From Deltaproteobacteria bacterium (GTDB lineage: Bacteria > Desulfobacterota > RBG-13-43-22), in assembly GCA_016219225.1 (NCBI GenBank), contig JACRBX010000104.1, positions 1 through 41,727 on the forward strand: DNA of 41,727 nt, written 5' to 3'. A program made the position numbers and the translations under genes. Positions 8,706 to 16,373 of the stretch are shown here, one piece after another. Under the pieces are notes generated by a model. That model searched no databases. It saw nothing but the letters and a program-made list of their open reading frames with translations, and was not told the origin of the DNA. Each line of letters opens with the position of its first letter. Position 1 is the first letter of the stretch.

Positions 8706-9836
8706 TCACGGGTTAACCGTTGTCATGTATTTGAAGCCTTCTTTGTCCACCTTCAAAATGACGGCTGATTTGATGGCGTCCCCGTTCCTGTCGAAGTTTA
8801 TCGTACCGGTCACGCCTTTGTAGTTTTTGAGACCGGTCAAGACCTTCATGATTTCTTCCGGCGCGGCTTTCCGGGATTTTTCCAGTGATTGGAGGTATAT
8901 CATGGTTGCGTCATAACCCAGGGCAGCAAAGGTGTCCGGAAGGTGCCCGAATTTTTGCTTGTATTGGTCGATAAAGGTTTCGGCAATTTTGTCCTTTCTC
9001 TCCGGGGAGTAATGGTTGGTGAAGTATCCTCCGACAATGGCCGTCCCTCCGGTCTTAATCAGCTCCGAGGAATCCCAGCCGTCCCCCCCCACCAGGACCG
9101 ATTTCAGACCTTTCTCCCGGACCTGCTTGGCAATAAGGGCAACCTTGTTGTAGTAGTCGGGGATAAAGATGACCTCGGGTTTTTTCAAGCCCACCTTGGT
9201 GATGAGGGCGGAGAAATCCACGTCATCTTTCTGATAGGATTCAAAGCCGACAATCTTCCCCTTGCTTTTTTCAAAGGTGGTTTTGAAAAATTCAGCCAGG
9301 CCTTTGGAATAATCGTTGCCCACATCATAAAGCACGGCTGCGGTCTTGGCTTTCAGCTCCTTGGCGGCAAAATTGGCGGCCACACGGCCTTGAAAAGGGT
9401 CGATGAAACAGGCCCTGAAGACATAGGGCTTTCTCTTGTTGTCATGGACCGTTACCTTGGGATTGGTGGCCGTACCGGTTACCATGGGCACTTTATTTTT
9501 TTCGGCGATTTCGCTTACCGGGATGGCGACTTTCGAAGTCAAGGGTCCGATGAGACCGTAGACCTTGTCCTGGGTGATCAGTTTGAGTGCCCCATTGATC
9601 CCCTCGGTGGCGTCATTACGGTCATCGACAATAACAGTCGTTATCTGATATTTGCCTGTCCTGGCGTATTCTTCCAAGGCAATCTGGAAACCATTCTTGG
9701 CCGATTCGCCAAAGGTTTTGACATCTCCGGTCAAAGGGACGATCAAGCCCAGTTTGATGGTTTCCCTGGCCTGGACTGTTAAGAGGGTGGACATTAAAGC
9801 AAGTCCGAAAATCAGAGCGGAAAAAATTTTCTTCAT
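8706..9836 (-). CDS. livK: ABC transporter periplasmic substrate-binding protein (LivK/LivJ type)
   Basis: A 376-residue type I periplasmic binding protein. A Sec signal peptide (MKKIFSALIFG, then a hydrophobic core, cleavage expected after VQA at about residue 23) is followed by IKLGLIVPLTGDVKTFGES. Later blocks GLIGPLTSKVAIPVSEIA, FRACFIDPFQGRVAANFA and AALGYDATMIYLQS are typical of the ligand-binding fold. It is the first gene of the liv operon and is usually the most strongly expressed component. A promoter is visible at 9961-9990, leaving a leader of roughly 115 nt. Its counterpart in the second liv cluster (28438-29610) shares the same block order but differs throughout, so the two probably bind different ligands. 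Confidence 0.94.
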   Translation of the reverse strand: MKKIFSALIFGLALMSTLLTVQARETIKLGLIVPLTGDVKTFGESAKNGFQIALEEYARTGKYQITTVIVDDRNDATEGINGALKLITQDKVYGLIGPLTSKVAIPVSEIAEKNKVPMVTGTATNPKVTVHDNKRKPYVFRACFIDPFQGRVAANFAAKELKAKTAAVLYDVGNDYSKGLAEFFKTTFEKSKGKIVGFESYQKDDVDFSALITKVGLKKPEVIFIPDYYNKVALIAKQVREKGLKSVLVGGDGWDSSELIKTGGTAIVGGYFTNHYSPERKDKIAETFIDQYKQKFGHLPDTFAALGYDATMIYLQSLEKSRKAAPEEIMKVLTGLKNYKGVTGTINFDRNGDAIKSAVILKVDKEGFKYMTTVNP

Positions 9837-9960
9837 GGGGGTCTCCTGATTCGTTGGTTAGGCGCTTATTAAATGTACATCGATACAGTTTTGTCGATCA
9901 TGCGGCAATATTCTTGTAGGGTCGGTGCAGCGAAGCGTAACCCACCGGTCTTTCCGGAGG

Positions 9961-9990
9961 AGTATAAAATAGGTCGGGAAACAGGGTCAA
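9961..9990 (-). promoter_or_regulatory. Sigma-70-type promoter of the first liv operon
   Basis: On the minus strand TTGACC (9985-9990) and TATACT (9961-9966) are separated by 18 nt. It is the best promoter match in the gap between orn and livK and is correctly oriented. The rest of the gap (9837-10029) contains a hairpin-prone word, GGTGCAGCGAAGCGTAACC, but no ORF. Confidence 0.6.
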
Positions 9991-10029
9991 GAAAAATGAT
10001 AGGGGCCTGTGGGGGAAAAAGATGAATTA

Positions 10030-10662
10030 TCAGGGGCGAAGGAGATGCTGACGATAAAAAGACAGTTCGGCAATAGAGGCCTGCAGGTCATAATAGGCAT
10101 CATGGCGGCTGTCCGTACCAGGCAGCAGGGCCTCTGAAAAATATTGTTTGATGATTTCCGGGTGATCCTTTTGAAATTCCATTTCCGGGTGGAGGCCAAG
10201 CCATTCCAGCTTGAAGGACGTTACATCCAGATGGCGGTAATGAAGACGGCTTAAAAAGCGGGGCAGAAAGCGACGGACCAGCCACCAGTCGGCATGGATG
10301 CTGTTTCCGGCCAAGATGGGACGCCGATCTTCTTTATCGGCAGGAGCACCGGTTACGGAATCCACATGGGCGGCCAGGCGTTCGTCGGCCACAGCAATAT
10401 CTGCCGCCTCCGAAGACCGACAGGCCTTGACCAGGTCCGGCAGATTCTGCTCCACCCAGGGGCTGATGGGTTGGCCGTCAGGTAGCCTAATGGTTAATCG
10501 GACATCCTGCTCGAGCGGCAATACCCGCCGCAGAGAAGTGTCCGTGATCAGGGCCGCCACTTGGAGCAAAGAGGCGGTTTCCAGTTCCAGGGTGGAGTAT
10601 TCGGTGTCAAACCAGACATAATATTGATTTGCCGTTTTTGTTTGCCCTTTCTGTTCCGCCAT
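10030..10662 (-). CDS. orn: Oligoribonuclease-like DEDDh 3'-5' exonuclease
   Basis: A 210-residue protein with all five DEDDh residues in the Orn arrangement: D19 and E21 (WFDTEYSTLE), D125 (GNSIHADWWL), H187 and D192 (RHDAYYD). HYRHLDVTSFK (141-151) matches the Orn HYRxLDVS block, and the end segment DLQASIAELSFYR is also Orn-like. Orn degrades 2-5-nt RNAs and pGpG to mononucleotides. The protein has an insert around 100-115 and is somewhat longer than typical Orn (about 180 residues), so a related exonuclease is possible. AAGGAGA precedes the ATG. It is transcribed away from the fmdB gene to its right. Confidence 0.8.
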   Translation of the reverse strand: MAEQKGQTKTANQYYVWFDTEYSTLELETASLLQVAALITDTSLRRVLPLEQDVRLTIRLPDGQPISPWVEQNLPDLVKACRSSEAADIAVADERLAAHVDSVTGAPADKEDRRPILAGNSIHADWWLVRRFLPRFLSRLHYRHLDVTSFKLEWLGLHPEMEFQKDHPEIIKQYFSEALLPGTDSRHDAYYDLQASIAELSFYRQHLLRP

Positions 10663-10809
10663 TTTGTCTCCTTAACCCGGAATTTTGTTATTGATCCTAT
10701 ACCATATAACTATTCATTTTTCCAGGTTAAAATCAAAGAGGTCCTTGACAAGGGAGACAAGATGGTTATAATAAAAAGCAAGTTTACCTATAGGCAAAGG
10801 AGGGGTTAT

Positions 10810-11019
10810 ATGCCTATTTACGAATACCGGTGTGTGGATTGTTCTAAAATTTTCGAGAAGATAGTCTGGAATTCCAAAAACGAGGAAATTTGTTGCCCTG
10901 ATTGTAAGGGCGGTAAAGTCGTTCGCCTTTTATCTCCCTTTTCCAAGTCCGGTGGGAAGCCGGGTGAAGGGGTTTCCCTGCCTTCCGCCTGCGGACCATC
11001 TTCTTCGGGATTTTCCTGA
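10810..11019 (+). CDS. FmdB-family zinc-ribbon protein
   Basis: A 69-residue protein starting MPIYEYRC, the hallmark of the FmdB/CxxC_CxxC_SSSS family. The zinc-binding cysteines are C8, C11, C29 and C32, followed by a low-complexity Gly/Ser-rich tail ending SACGPSSSGFS. AAAGGAGGGG lies 5-6 nt before this ATG, so the upstream in-frame extension is not used. The family is thought to be regulatory or to act in protein-protein contacts; no enzymatic role is known. A hairpin follows 14 nt after the stop. Confidence 0.88.
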   Translation: MPIYEYRCVDCSKIFEKIVWNSKNEEICCPDCKGGKVVRLLSPFSKSGGKPGEGVSLPSACGPSSSGFS

Positions 11020-11032
11020 GCTTCATAATTGA

Positions 11033-11051
11033 AAAGAACCGTCGGTTCTTT
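11033..11051 (+). terminator. Hairpin after the FmdB gene
   Basis: AAAGAACCG-T-CGGTTCTTT is a perfect palindrome directly after the fmdB stop, with the 3' arm ending in TTT. It is flanked by A and T runs, consistent with a short intrinsic terminator usable in both directions. The effective loop would be about 5 nt. The stem is short, so strength is uncertain. Confidence 0.5.
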
Positions 11052-11164
11052 AATGAAAAAGTTGCAAGATGCAAGTTGCAAGAATGAAAAAACCTTCAAC
11101 CCTGCCTTGAACTTGTTTTCATGTCTCATGGCGCCTGCCCGAACATGGATTAAAGGAAGAACAA

Positions 11165-11308
11165 ATGAACACAATTATTTGGTTGCTGGTCGTATTGGCC
11201 GGATGGTATGCACTCAACCGCTGGGTCTTTCCGAAGCTGGGTCTTCATAGCTGAATGTCTTCCCCCTCCTGCCAGGTTAAGGGGCAGGGTGAAGAGAAAG
11301 AACTTTAG
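11165..11308 (+). CDS. Candidate small membrane-anchored selenoprotein (in-frame TGA as Sec)
   Basis: The ATG at 11165 follows AAAGGAAG. It opens a 29-codon frame with a membrane helix (IIWLLVVLAGWYAL) and a basic segment NRWVFPKLGLHS, ending at TGA (11252-11254). The same frame continues for 17 sense codons (MSSPSCQVKGQG, then EEKEL) to a TAG at 11306-11308. If the TGA is read as selenocysteine the product is 47 residues with U30 and C36 in a U-M-S-S-P-S-C motif. A stem-loop with GGU in the apical loop lies about 20 nt after the TGA, where bacterial SECIS elements sit. Without readthrough it would be a 29-residue membrane peptide. I have a weak recollection of short deltaproteobacterial proteins with a similar LPKLG(V)xTCMSxxC end, which would support the reading, but cannot verify it. 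Confidence 0.55.
11268..11288 (+). promoter_or_regulatory. SECIS-like hairpin downstream of the in-frame TGA
   Basis: CCTGCC (11268-11273) pairs perfectly with GGCAGG (11283-11288) around a 9-nt loop, AGGTTAAGG. An outer CTTC/GAAG pairing extends the stem. The loop holds GGT at 11275-11277, 20 nt past the TGA. Bacterial SECIS elements have a short stem with a GGU-containing apical loop about 16-37 nt after the UGA, so position and loop both fit. Confidence 0.5.
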
Positions 11309-11584
11309 TACGAAAATAACGTTCAGGGATCGGGGGTCAGGGATCGGGGGTCGGCGAAAGACATTTTCATTCTTCGTAGTGCCCGACCCGGGCATGAGCG
11401 CTTAACATGAAATAAAGTTGCAAGATGCAAGTTACAAGCGTGATAAACTTTGAACCTTGAACCTTTTTTTATGATCTATGGCGCCGGCAGTGGAACGAGG
11501 GTTTAATAAGATCAGAACCTCCCCGGATATCATCATCCAATAAAAAATCAGCCAATTTTCGAAGGGATAGGGAGATCTTTTCTC

Positions 11585-11629
11585 TTGACAAGTGCTAAAT
11601 TAATCGTTAATCTACGATAAACGATTAAT
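11585..11629 (+). promoter_or_regulatory. Promoter with overlapping inverted-repeat operator for arsR-hgcAB
   Basis: TTGACA (11585-11590), a 17-nt spacer and TAATCT (11608-11613) form a near-consensus promoter. An inverted repeat with 10-bp perfect arms, ATTAATCGTT (11599-11608) and AACGATTAAT (11620-11629), covers the -10 box and the start point. AT-rich imperfect palindromes over the -10 region are the usual operators of ArsR/SmtB repressors. The arsR-like gene begins 181 nt further on, after the MITE-like element, so autoregulation is the simplest reading. Between 11309 and 11584 I see only repeats (two copies of CAGGGATCGGGGGTC near 11326-11353) and no gene. Confidence 0.65.
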
Positions 11630-11642
11630 GATTGCTTGTTAG

Positions 11643-11796
11643 TACTACAGCGACAGTTTTCCCGTCATTCACGAATGTCTTTATCGGGAATCCAGGTTTT
11701 TAAAAAAAATGAGAAAACCAAAGTCCCTGGATTCCGGCTTAAAGCCTGCCGGAATGACGGTTAAGTGGACGCCTTAGTAAAAAATACGCTGTAGTA
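11643..11796. mobile_element. MITE-like element, copy 1 (154 bp)
   Basis: The element is bounded by perfect 10-bp terminal inverted repeats, TACTACAGCG and CGCTGTAGTA. It has internal complementary segments (CCCGTCATTC with GGAATGACGG; GGGAATCCAGG with CCCTGGATTCC), so it can fold as one long hairpin. A second copy of exactly the same length lies inverted at 34728-34881 and is roughly nine-tenths identical by eye. No ORF is inside. It sits between the promoter/operator and the arsR start codon, so it would be transcribed as leader RNA. Confidence 0.75.
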
Positions 11797-11809
11797 GTAG
11801 GGGACTTCC

Positions 11810-12121
11810 ATGATTAAAAAGATAACGACCGTGGGGCAGGGGGAAAAGAATGAAGAGGACCAGGCAAACTTTGCCATACTGTGTAAGGCCCTTAGCCATC
11901 CGGCCCGTCTCAGGATCATCGAATATCTTAAAGAGGTGGATCAGTGTATCTGCGGAAAGATTGTCGATATCCTGCCCTTGTCCCAATCCACGGTCAGCCA
12001 ACATCTGAAAATACTCAAAGAGGCGAATCTGATTTTGGGCGAGGTGGATGGCCCAAGGACCTGCTATTGCCTAAACAAGGAAATGTTTGATAAATTTAAA
12101 AATATGGCTACGGACTTATAA
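11810..12121 (+). CDS. ArsR/SmtB-family metalloregulatory repressor next to hgcAB
   Basis: A 103-residue winged-helix protein: ALSHPARLRIIEYLKE (27-42), then the recognition segment LSQSTVSQHLKILKEA (57-72) and the wing. Cysteine pairs C46/C48 (QCICGKI) and C85/C87 (TCYCLN), plus C25, are candidate thiophilic-metal ligands. CxC at the start of the DNA-binding domain resembles the ArsR arsenite site. It ends 16 nt before hgcA and is almost certainly co-transcribed. ArsR-like regulators are known beside hgcAB in some sulfate reducers, so it probably senses Hg(II), arsenite or a similar ion; which one is inference. GGGGA precedes the ATG. Confidence 0.88.
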   Translation: MIKKITTVGQGEKNEEDQANFAILCKALSHPARLRIIEYLKEVDQCICGKIVDILPLSQSTVSQHLKILKEANLILGEVDGPRTCYCLNKEMFDKFKNMATDL

Positions 12122-12137
12122 ACCATAGGAGGTATTA

Positions 12138-13361
12138 ATGACAGAGCTAAAAACCGTCCAGGACAGTTGCTGCTCGGCCAAAGGAGGCCTGGCCGGGGTT
12201 GAATTAAACAAAACCATGATGCCCCTGCCGATGTTTACCCCTCAAAAGGAAGAGGATGAGGTCTGCTGCGGGCCGAAACAGGCCCCCCGGAGCTCTCCCT
12301 TGGAAAAACCAGGGTACCGCATTCTGCCTTTTGTGGAAGATATTATGGCCACGACAAGTGGACCCATCCCCAGGATCAAAACCGAATTGGATAAGCGGGA
12401 CCGTATAGGGTCCCTCCTGGTGCGGTTGGGTGCCAACCGCAACAACTACAAGGTTTCGCCGGGGTTGTATGCCTTGGGCCGTCCCGATTCGGAATCCGTC
12501 GTTCTGGTGACGGCCAACTACAAATTAACCTTTGATACCCTTCGTAAGGCGTTGAATGGCCTGAATGCCTGGCTGTTGGTCCTGGATACCCGGGGTGTAA
12601 ATGTCTGGTGTGCGGCCGGGAAAAAGAATTTTTCCAGTGAAGAAGTCATCTTACAGGTAAAAAATGCTCATCTGGATCAATTAGTTTCTCATAGAAAACT
12701 CATCCTGCCCCAGCTTTCAGCAACCGGGGTTTCGGCCCTTAAGGTTAAAAAAGGGTGCGGTTTTGAAGTGGTCTGGGGTCCGATTCAGGCCGGGGATATC
12801 AAATCTTTCCTGGCTGCCGGGTTCCAGGCCGGAAAGGCCATGCGCCAGGTTACTTTCACCTTGTCTGAAAGGCTGGTTTTAACCCCGGTGGAGATTTCCC
12901 AGACTTTAAAGTCCCTTCTTTGGCTGATCCCCCTTATGTTTTTATTATCCGGGATCGGGCCGGATATCTTTTCTTTGGCTAACCTCTGGCAAAGAGGAGT
13001 GCCGGTCTCTCTGGCCGTTGTCCTGGGGGTCTTAAGTGGAACGGTGCTCACGCCGGCCTTGTTACCCTGGATCCCTTTCCGGGCCTTTTCTGTAAAAGGC
13101 GCCCTGGCAGGTTTATTGGTCGGTCTCGGATTGATGCTGTTTTCTTTAAAAACCATTGCTTTTTTACCGGCCCTGGCCTTGATCCTTTTGACCGTCACCC
13201 TCAGTTCCTATCTGGCCATGAACTTCACCGGCTGTACACCCTTTACTTCCCCTTCCGGGGTGGAAAAGGAGATGCGCCAGGCGATCCCTTTACAGTCGGT
13301 GGCCGCCTGTCTGGGGTTGATCCTCTGGTTTATATCGGCCTTTGTCAGGACACCGGTTTAG
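12138..13361 (+). CDS. hgcA: Mercury methylation corrinoid protein HgcA
   Basis: A 407-residue protein. The cap-helix motif NVWCAAGK is at residues 155-162, with C158 the cobalt-coordinating cysteine unique to HgcA. The corrinoid-binding domain spans roughly 80-230, and five membrane helices follow (about 258-274, 288-308, 318-336, 339-361 and 384-404), the domain order of HgcA. With HgcB it methylates inorganic Hg(II) using a methyl-corrinoid fed from the methyltetrahydrofolate pool. The N-terminus carries two cysteine pairs, CC at 11-12 and 43-44 (SCCS, VCCGPK), possible extra metal ligands. AGGAGGT precedes the ATG. Neighbours are arsR (16 nt upstream) and hgcB (49 nt downstream, the gap holding a TTTCAAGATGCAAG repeat). 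Confidence 0.95.
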   Translation: MTELKTVQDSCCSAKGGLAGVELNKTMMPLPMFTPQKEEDEVCCGPKQAPRSSPLEKPGYRILPFVEDIMATTSGPIPRIKTELDKRDRIGSLLVRLGANRNNYKVSPGLYALGRPDSESVVLVTANYKLTFDTLRKALNGLNAWLLVLDTRGVNVWCAAGKKNFSSEEVILQVKNAHLDQLVSHRKLILPQLSATGVSALKVKKGCGFEVVWGPIQAGDIKSFLAAGFQAGKAMRQVTFTLSERLVLTPVEISQTLKSLLWLIPLMFLLSGIGPDIFSLANLWQRGVPVSLAVVLGVLSGTVLTPALLPWIPFRAFSVKGALAGLLVGLGLMLFSLKTIAFLPALALILLTVTLSSYLAMNFTGCTPFTSPSGVEKEMRQAIPLQSVAACLGLILWFISAFVRTPV

Positions 13362-13410
13362 TTCGAAAATAAAGTTTCAAGATGCAAGATGCAAGTTTGA
13401 GGAGTTACTT

Positions 13411-13701
13411 ATGGAAAAGTTTCGATATCTACCCAATGTTTCCACCCTTAAATTGGATGAATCCCTCTGTATAGGATGTGGTTCCTGCACCCTGGTTTGT
13501 CCCCACAGCGTATTTACGATGAACGAAAAGAAGGCCCATATAGCGGATTTTGATGGTTGTATGGAGTGCGGGGCTTGTATGAACAATTGTCCGGTCGCGG
13601 CCATCGACCTTCGCCCGGGGGTGGGCTGTGCCGCTGCCATCATCCAATCCTGGTTTAAAGGGAAAGTCGGGGTTTCCTGCGAAACCGAAACCTGTTGTTA
13701 G
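13411..13701 (+). CDS. hgcB: Mercury methylation ferredoxin HgcB
   Basis: A 96-residue protein with two [4Fe-4S] motifs: C20, C23, C26, C30 (CIGCGSCTLVC) and C50, C53, C56, C60 (CMECGACMNNC). CMECGACxxNC is the HgcB signature. The additional C73 and the C-terminal CC at 95-96 match the extra cysteines that HgcB uses to bind Hg(II) and hand it to HgcA. It supplies low-potential electrons to reduce the HgcA corrinoid. GAGGAG lies just ahead of the chosen ATG; an upstream in-frame ATG at 13342 would overlap hgcA and lacks homology. Confidence 0.95.
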   Translation: MEKFRYLPNVSTLKLDESLCIGCGSCTLVCPHSVFTMNEKKAHIADFDGCMECGACMNNCPVAAIDLRPGVGCAAAIIQSWFKGKVGVSCETETCC

Positions 13702-13889
13702 CCTTCCGGCTTCCTGGGACATCACGAAGAATGAAAATTTTCTGGGGCTATAGGCTATAGGTAAGGGACAGGGTTCAAGGTTTTTACACTTGCAACTTTT
13801 TTTCGTATTAAACCCTCATGCCCCTTGGTGTGCTACGAATCATGAAAATGGTTTACTCCGAACTCCGAACTCTGAACTTTTTTTTCGTA

Positions 13890-14480
13890 CTAACCGCCCT
13901 GGCCTTCAGGGCTTGTTTTCCGGACATTAAACCGGTTCATGGCCGCGGTCACACCCTGCTTCAATAGGGTCTCAATGGCGTCGCAAGCCTGGTCGATAAA
14001 GGGGGAGAGTTCCTTTTTTTCTCCGGCCGAAAAGTTTTCCAGGACATAGGCTTCAGGGGGAATTTCTTCTGCCGGCCGGCTGATACCCATCCGTATCCGT
14101 ATAAAATCCTGGGTCTTCAATTGTTCAATAATCGAAAGGATGCCTTTATGCCCGGCAGCCCCTCCCTTAGGGGCAATGCGGATCCGGGTCCAGGGGAGAT
14201 CCAGATCATCATGGACCACGATCAGATGATCAGGCAGGATTTGATAATAACGCAGGAAGGAGCCAATGGCCCGACCGCTCAGATTCATATAGGTCAAAGG
14301 GGTCAGGAGAATGACCTTTTCCTTAAGAATTTCTCCCAACCCATAACCGCTTTCGAATTTCTTTTTTTCTATGGGGATTTGATGACGAAGGGCCAAGGCC
14401 TGGAGAGTCAAGAAACCCATATTATGGCGTGTGAATTGATATTTTTTGCCTGGGTTCCCTAAACCGGCAATCAGGTACAC
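13890..14480 (-). CDS. pth: Peptidyl-tRNA hydrolase
   Basis: A 196-residue Pth1-type enzyme that recycles peptidyl-tRNA by cleaving the ester bond. GLGNPG begins at residue 6; the catalytic histidine is H19 in TRHNMGF. Other family blocks are LLTPLTYMNLSG, VVHDDLDLPWTRIR and KGGAAGHKGILSI. It starts 8 nt after rplY on the same strand, the usual rplY-pth arrangement. The gene converges with hgcB across a gap of about 190 nt that holds repeat words (CCGAACTCCGAACTC) and no clear terminator. Confidence 0.97.
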   Translation of the reverse strand: MYLIAGLGNPGKKYQFTRHNMGFLTLQALALRHQIPIEKKKFESGYGLGEILKEKVILLTPLTYMNLSGRAIGSFLRYYQILPDHLIVVHDDLDLPWTRIRIAPKGGAAGHKGILSIIEQLKTQDFIRIRMGISRPAEEIPPEAYVLENFSAGEKKELSPFIDQACDAIETLLKQGVTAAMNRFNVRKTSPEGQGG

Positions 14481-14488
14481 CAGGGAAA

Positions 14489-15145
14489 TTACCCCGCCCC
14501 CTCGGTTTTGGCCTTGCCCTTTTTGGCAACGACTTCCACTTCAGATCCGGCAGCAGCTTCCCCGGGGGCGGTTTTTTCTTCAACCGGCGCAACAACGGTA
14601 ATCAGAGTCAGTTGGGCATCCGAGAGGACCCGTATCCCCTCCGGTAATTTCAGGTCCTGGACATGAAAAGAATCCCCGATTCCCAAACTACTGACATCCA
14701 CTTCAATAAAATCCGGGATATGGGTCGGCAGACAGCGAATCTCCAGTTCCCTGGAAATTTCCTGGAGGAATCCTCCATTTTCCACGCCGGGGGCCTTTCC
14801 GACGACCTTTAACCCGACCGTTATGTCGATTTCCTTGGTTAAAGAGACCTCATAAAAATCGGCATGCAGGATTTCCCGATCGAGAGGGGTCCTCTGCAAT
14901 TCTTTAAGCATTACCGTTTTAACGATTTCCTGGTTGTCCCCCTTAATGGTCAATTGATAGAGGGTATTTTCACTGCTCTGGGTTTTCAGGATTTTTCCAA
15001 AAGAGACCTTGGATACACCAATAGCAATCGATTCGGTCTCCGGTCCATAAAAAATTGCCGGGATATTCCCTGCCCGCCGTAAGGCGCGGGCCTTGCCCTT
15101 GCCGGAAGATTCTCTAATAAAACCTTCTAAATTTACCTGTTCCAT
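14489..15145 (-). CDS. rplY: 50S ribosomal protein L25, CTC/TL5 type
   Basis: A 218-residue two-domain L25. The N-terminal 5S rRNA-binding domain (GKGKARALRRAGNIPAIFYG near 15-34, then DREILHADFYEV) is followed by the CTC beta domain (EIRCLPTHIPDFIEVDVSSL). The tail is low-complexity and Ala/Glu/Lys-rich. It binds 5S rRNA in the large subunit. It sits 20 nt downstream of prs and 8 nt upstream of pth, in the conserved prs-rplY-pth order. Confidence 0.97.
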   Translation of the reverse strand: MEQVNLEGFIRESSGKGKARALRRAGNIPAIFYGPETESIAIGVSKVSFGKILKTQSSENTLYQLTIKGDNQEIVKTVMLKELQRTPLDREILHADFYEVSLTKEIDITVGLKVVGKAPGVENGGFLQEISRELEIRCLPTHIPDFIEVDVSSLGIGDSFHVQDLKLPEGIRVLSDAQLTLITVVAPVEEKTAPGEAAAGSEVEVVAKKGKAKTEGAG

Positions 15146-15165
15146 AATAAAATTTCTGCCTTTCC

Positions 15166-16107
15166 TTAAACAAATAGTGAACTAACGGAGTCTTCGTCAT
15201 GAGTCCTTCGAATAGCCTCGCCGAAAAGGGGGGCAACCGAAAGGACCTTGATCTTGGGACAAGAACGGGCGTTGTCCCGTAACGGAATGGTATCAGTGAC
15301 CACTAATTGGTCCATGGGAGATTTCATAATCAAATCCAGGGCCGGGCCGGAAAGCACCGGATGGGTAGCGCAGGCATAGATTTTTGCAGCCCCTTGTTCG
15401 GCCAAAGCCGCGGCCGCCTTGGTAAGGGTTCCTGCCGTGTCCACCATGTCATCTAAAAGGACGACGGTGCATCCTTTCACATTGCCGACAATATGCATCA
15501 CCTCGGAGGAATTGGGCCGGTCGCGCCTTTTATCGATTATAGCGATCTGGGCATTAAGCCTTTTGGCAAAGGCCCTGGCCCTTTCCACCCCTCCCACGTC
15601 CGGGGAGACGATGACCAGGTTGTTTTGAAAATTTTCTTTTATATAATTCAGTAATACCGGGGCTGCATAGAGGTTGTCTACGGGGATATTGAAAAAACCC
15701 TGGATCTGCCCGGCGTGAAGGTCCATGGTCAATACCCGTTTGGCGCCGGATGCAGTAATGATATCGGCCACTAATTTGGCCGTTATCGGGACCCTCGGAG
15801 CCACCTTACGATCCTGACGGGCATATCCGTAGTAGGGCATGACCGCAGTAATGCGCTGGGCCGAGGCCCTCCGAAGGGCGTCCATGATAATTAAAAGCTC
15901 CATCAGATTATCGTTGACTGGAGAGCAGGTGGATTGCATGACAAAAACATCTTTGCCGCGGACGTTTTCACCTATTTCCACAAAAATCTCGCCGTCACTG
16001 AACCTTCTGACCTGAATAGCCCCCAGATCCATCTCTAAATAAGAGCAGATCCTTTCCGCTAATTGAGGATTAGAATTGCCGGTAAAAAATTTTAACTGAT
16101 TAGCCAT
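15166..16107 (-). CDS. prs: Ribose-phosphate pyrophosphokinase
   Basis: A 313-residue class I PRPP synthetase that makes PRPP from ribose 5-phosphate and ATP for nucleotide, His and Trp synthesis. [12 protein letters not shown] is near residue 34, the flexible-loop region [11 protein letters not shown] at 91-101, the metal-site histidine H131 in [11 protein letters not shown], and the PRPP-binding loop [14 protein letters not shown] at 215-228. Full length. It follows ispE and the tRNA-Gln gene on the same strand. Confidence 0.98.
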   Translation of the reverse strand: MANQLKFFTGNSNPQLAERICSYLEMDLGAIQVRRFSDGEIFVEIGENVRGKDVFVMQSTCSPVNDNLMELLIIMDALRRASAQRITAVMPYYGYARQDRKVAPRVPITAKLVADIITASGAKRVLTMDLHAGQIQGFFNIPVDNLYAAPVLLNYIKENFQNNLVIVSPDVGGVERARAFAKRLNAQIAIIDKRRDRPNSSEVMHIVGNVKGCTVVLLDDMVDTAGTLTKAAAALAEQGAAKIYACATHPVLSGPALDLIMKSPMDQLVVTDTIPLRDNARSCPKIKVLSVAPLFGEAIRRTHDEDSVSSLFV

Positions 16108-16201
16108 CGTTCCTGTCTATGAAATAAATTTTTATACTCTGGAGATTGGGTTTTTCAAAATTCCGAAATCCGAATTCCGAAATCCGCAATCAGAAATTGA
16201 C

Positions 16202-16276
16202 TGGCTGGGGTGGGAGGATTCGAACCTCCGAATGCGGGTTCCAAAGACCCGTGTCTTACCGCTTGACGACACCCCA
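16202..16276 (-). tRNA. trnQ: tRNA-Gln (anticodon TTG)
   Basis: Read on the minus strand, the 75-nt sequence begins TGGGGTGTCGTC and ends CACCCCAGCCA, so the CCA end is encoded. The 7-bp acceptor stem pairs TGGGGTG with CACCCCA. The anticodon loop CTTTGGA gives anticodon TTG, and the T arm GGAGGTTCGAATCCTCC is perfect. The T1 first base is characteristic of tRNA-Gln. It lies between ispE and prs, its usual place in this phylum. Confidence 0.97.
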
Positions 16277-16373
16277 ACTATTATAAATAAAAGAAGTTCG
16301 GAGTTCAGGGTTCGGAGTTCGGGGACTTCAAGTGGTTTAATAACCGCTTTATTAACGCTATACGCCGAACTTT

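Noticed and set aside
11400-12137. Cobalamin riboswitch ahead of hgcA
   Set aside because: hgcA needs a corrinoid, so I looked for a B12-box-like sequence and large leader fold; only the operator, MITE and arsR are present.
13342-13701. Longer HgcB start overlapping hgcA
   Set aside because: The extra residues come from a repeat-rich spacer; GAGGAG sits before the later ATG and homology begins there.
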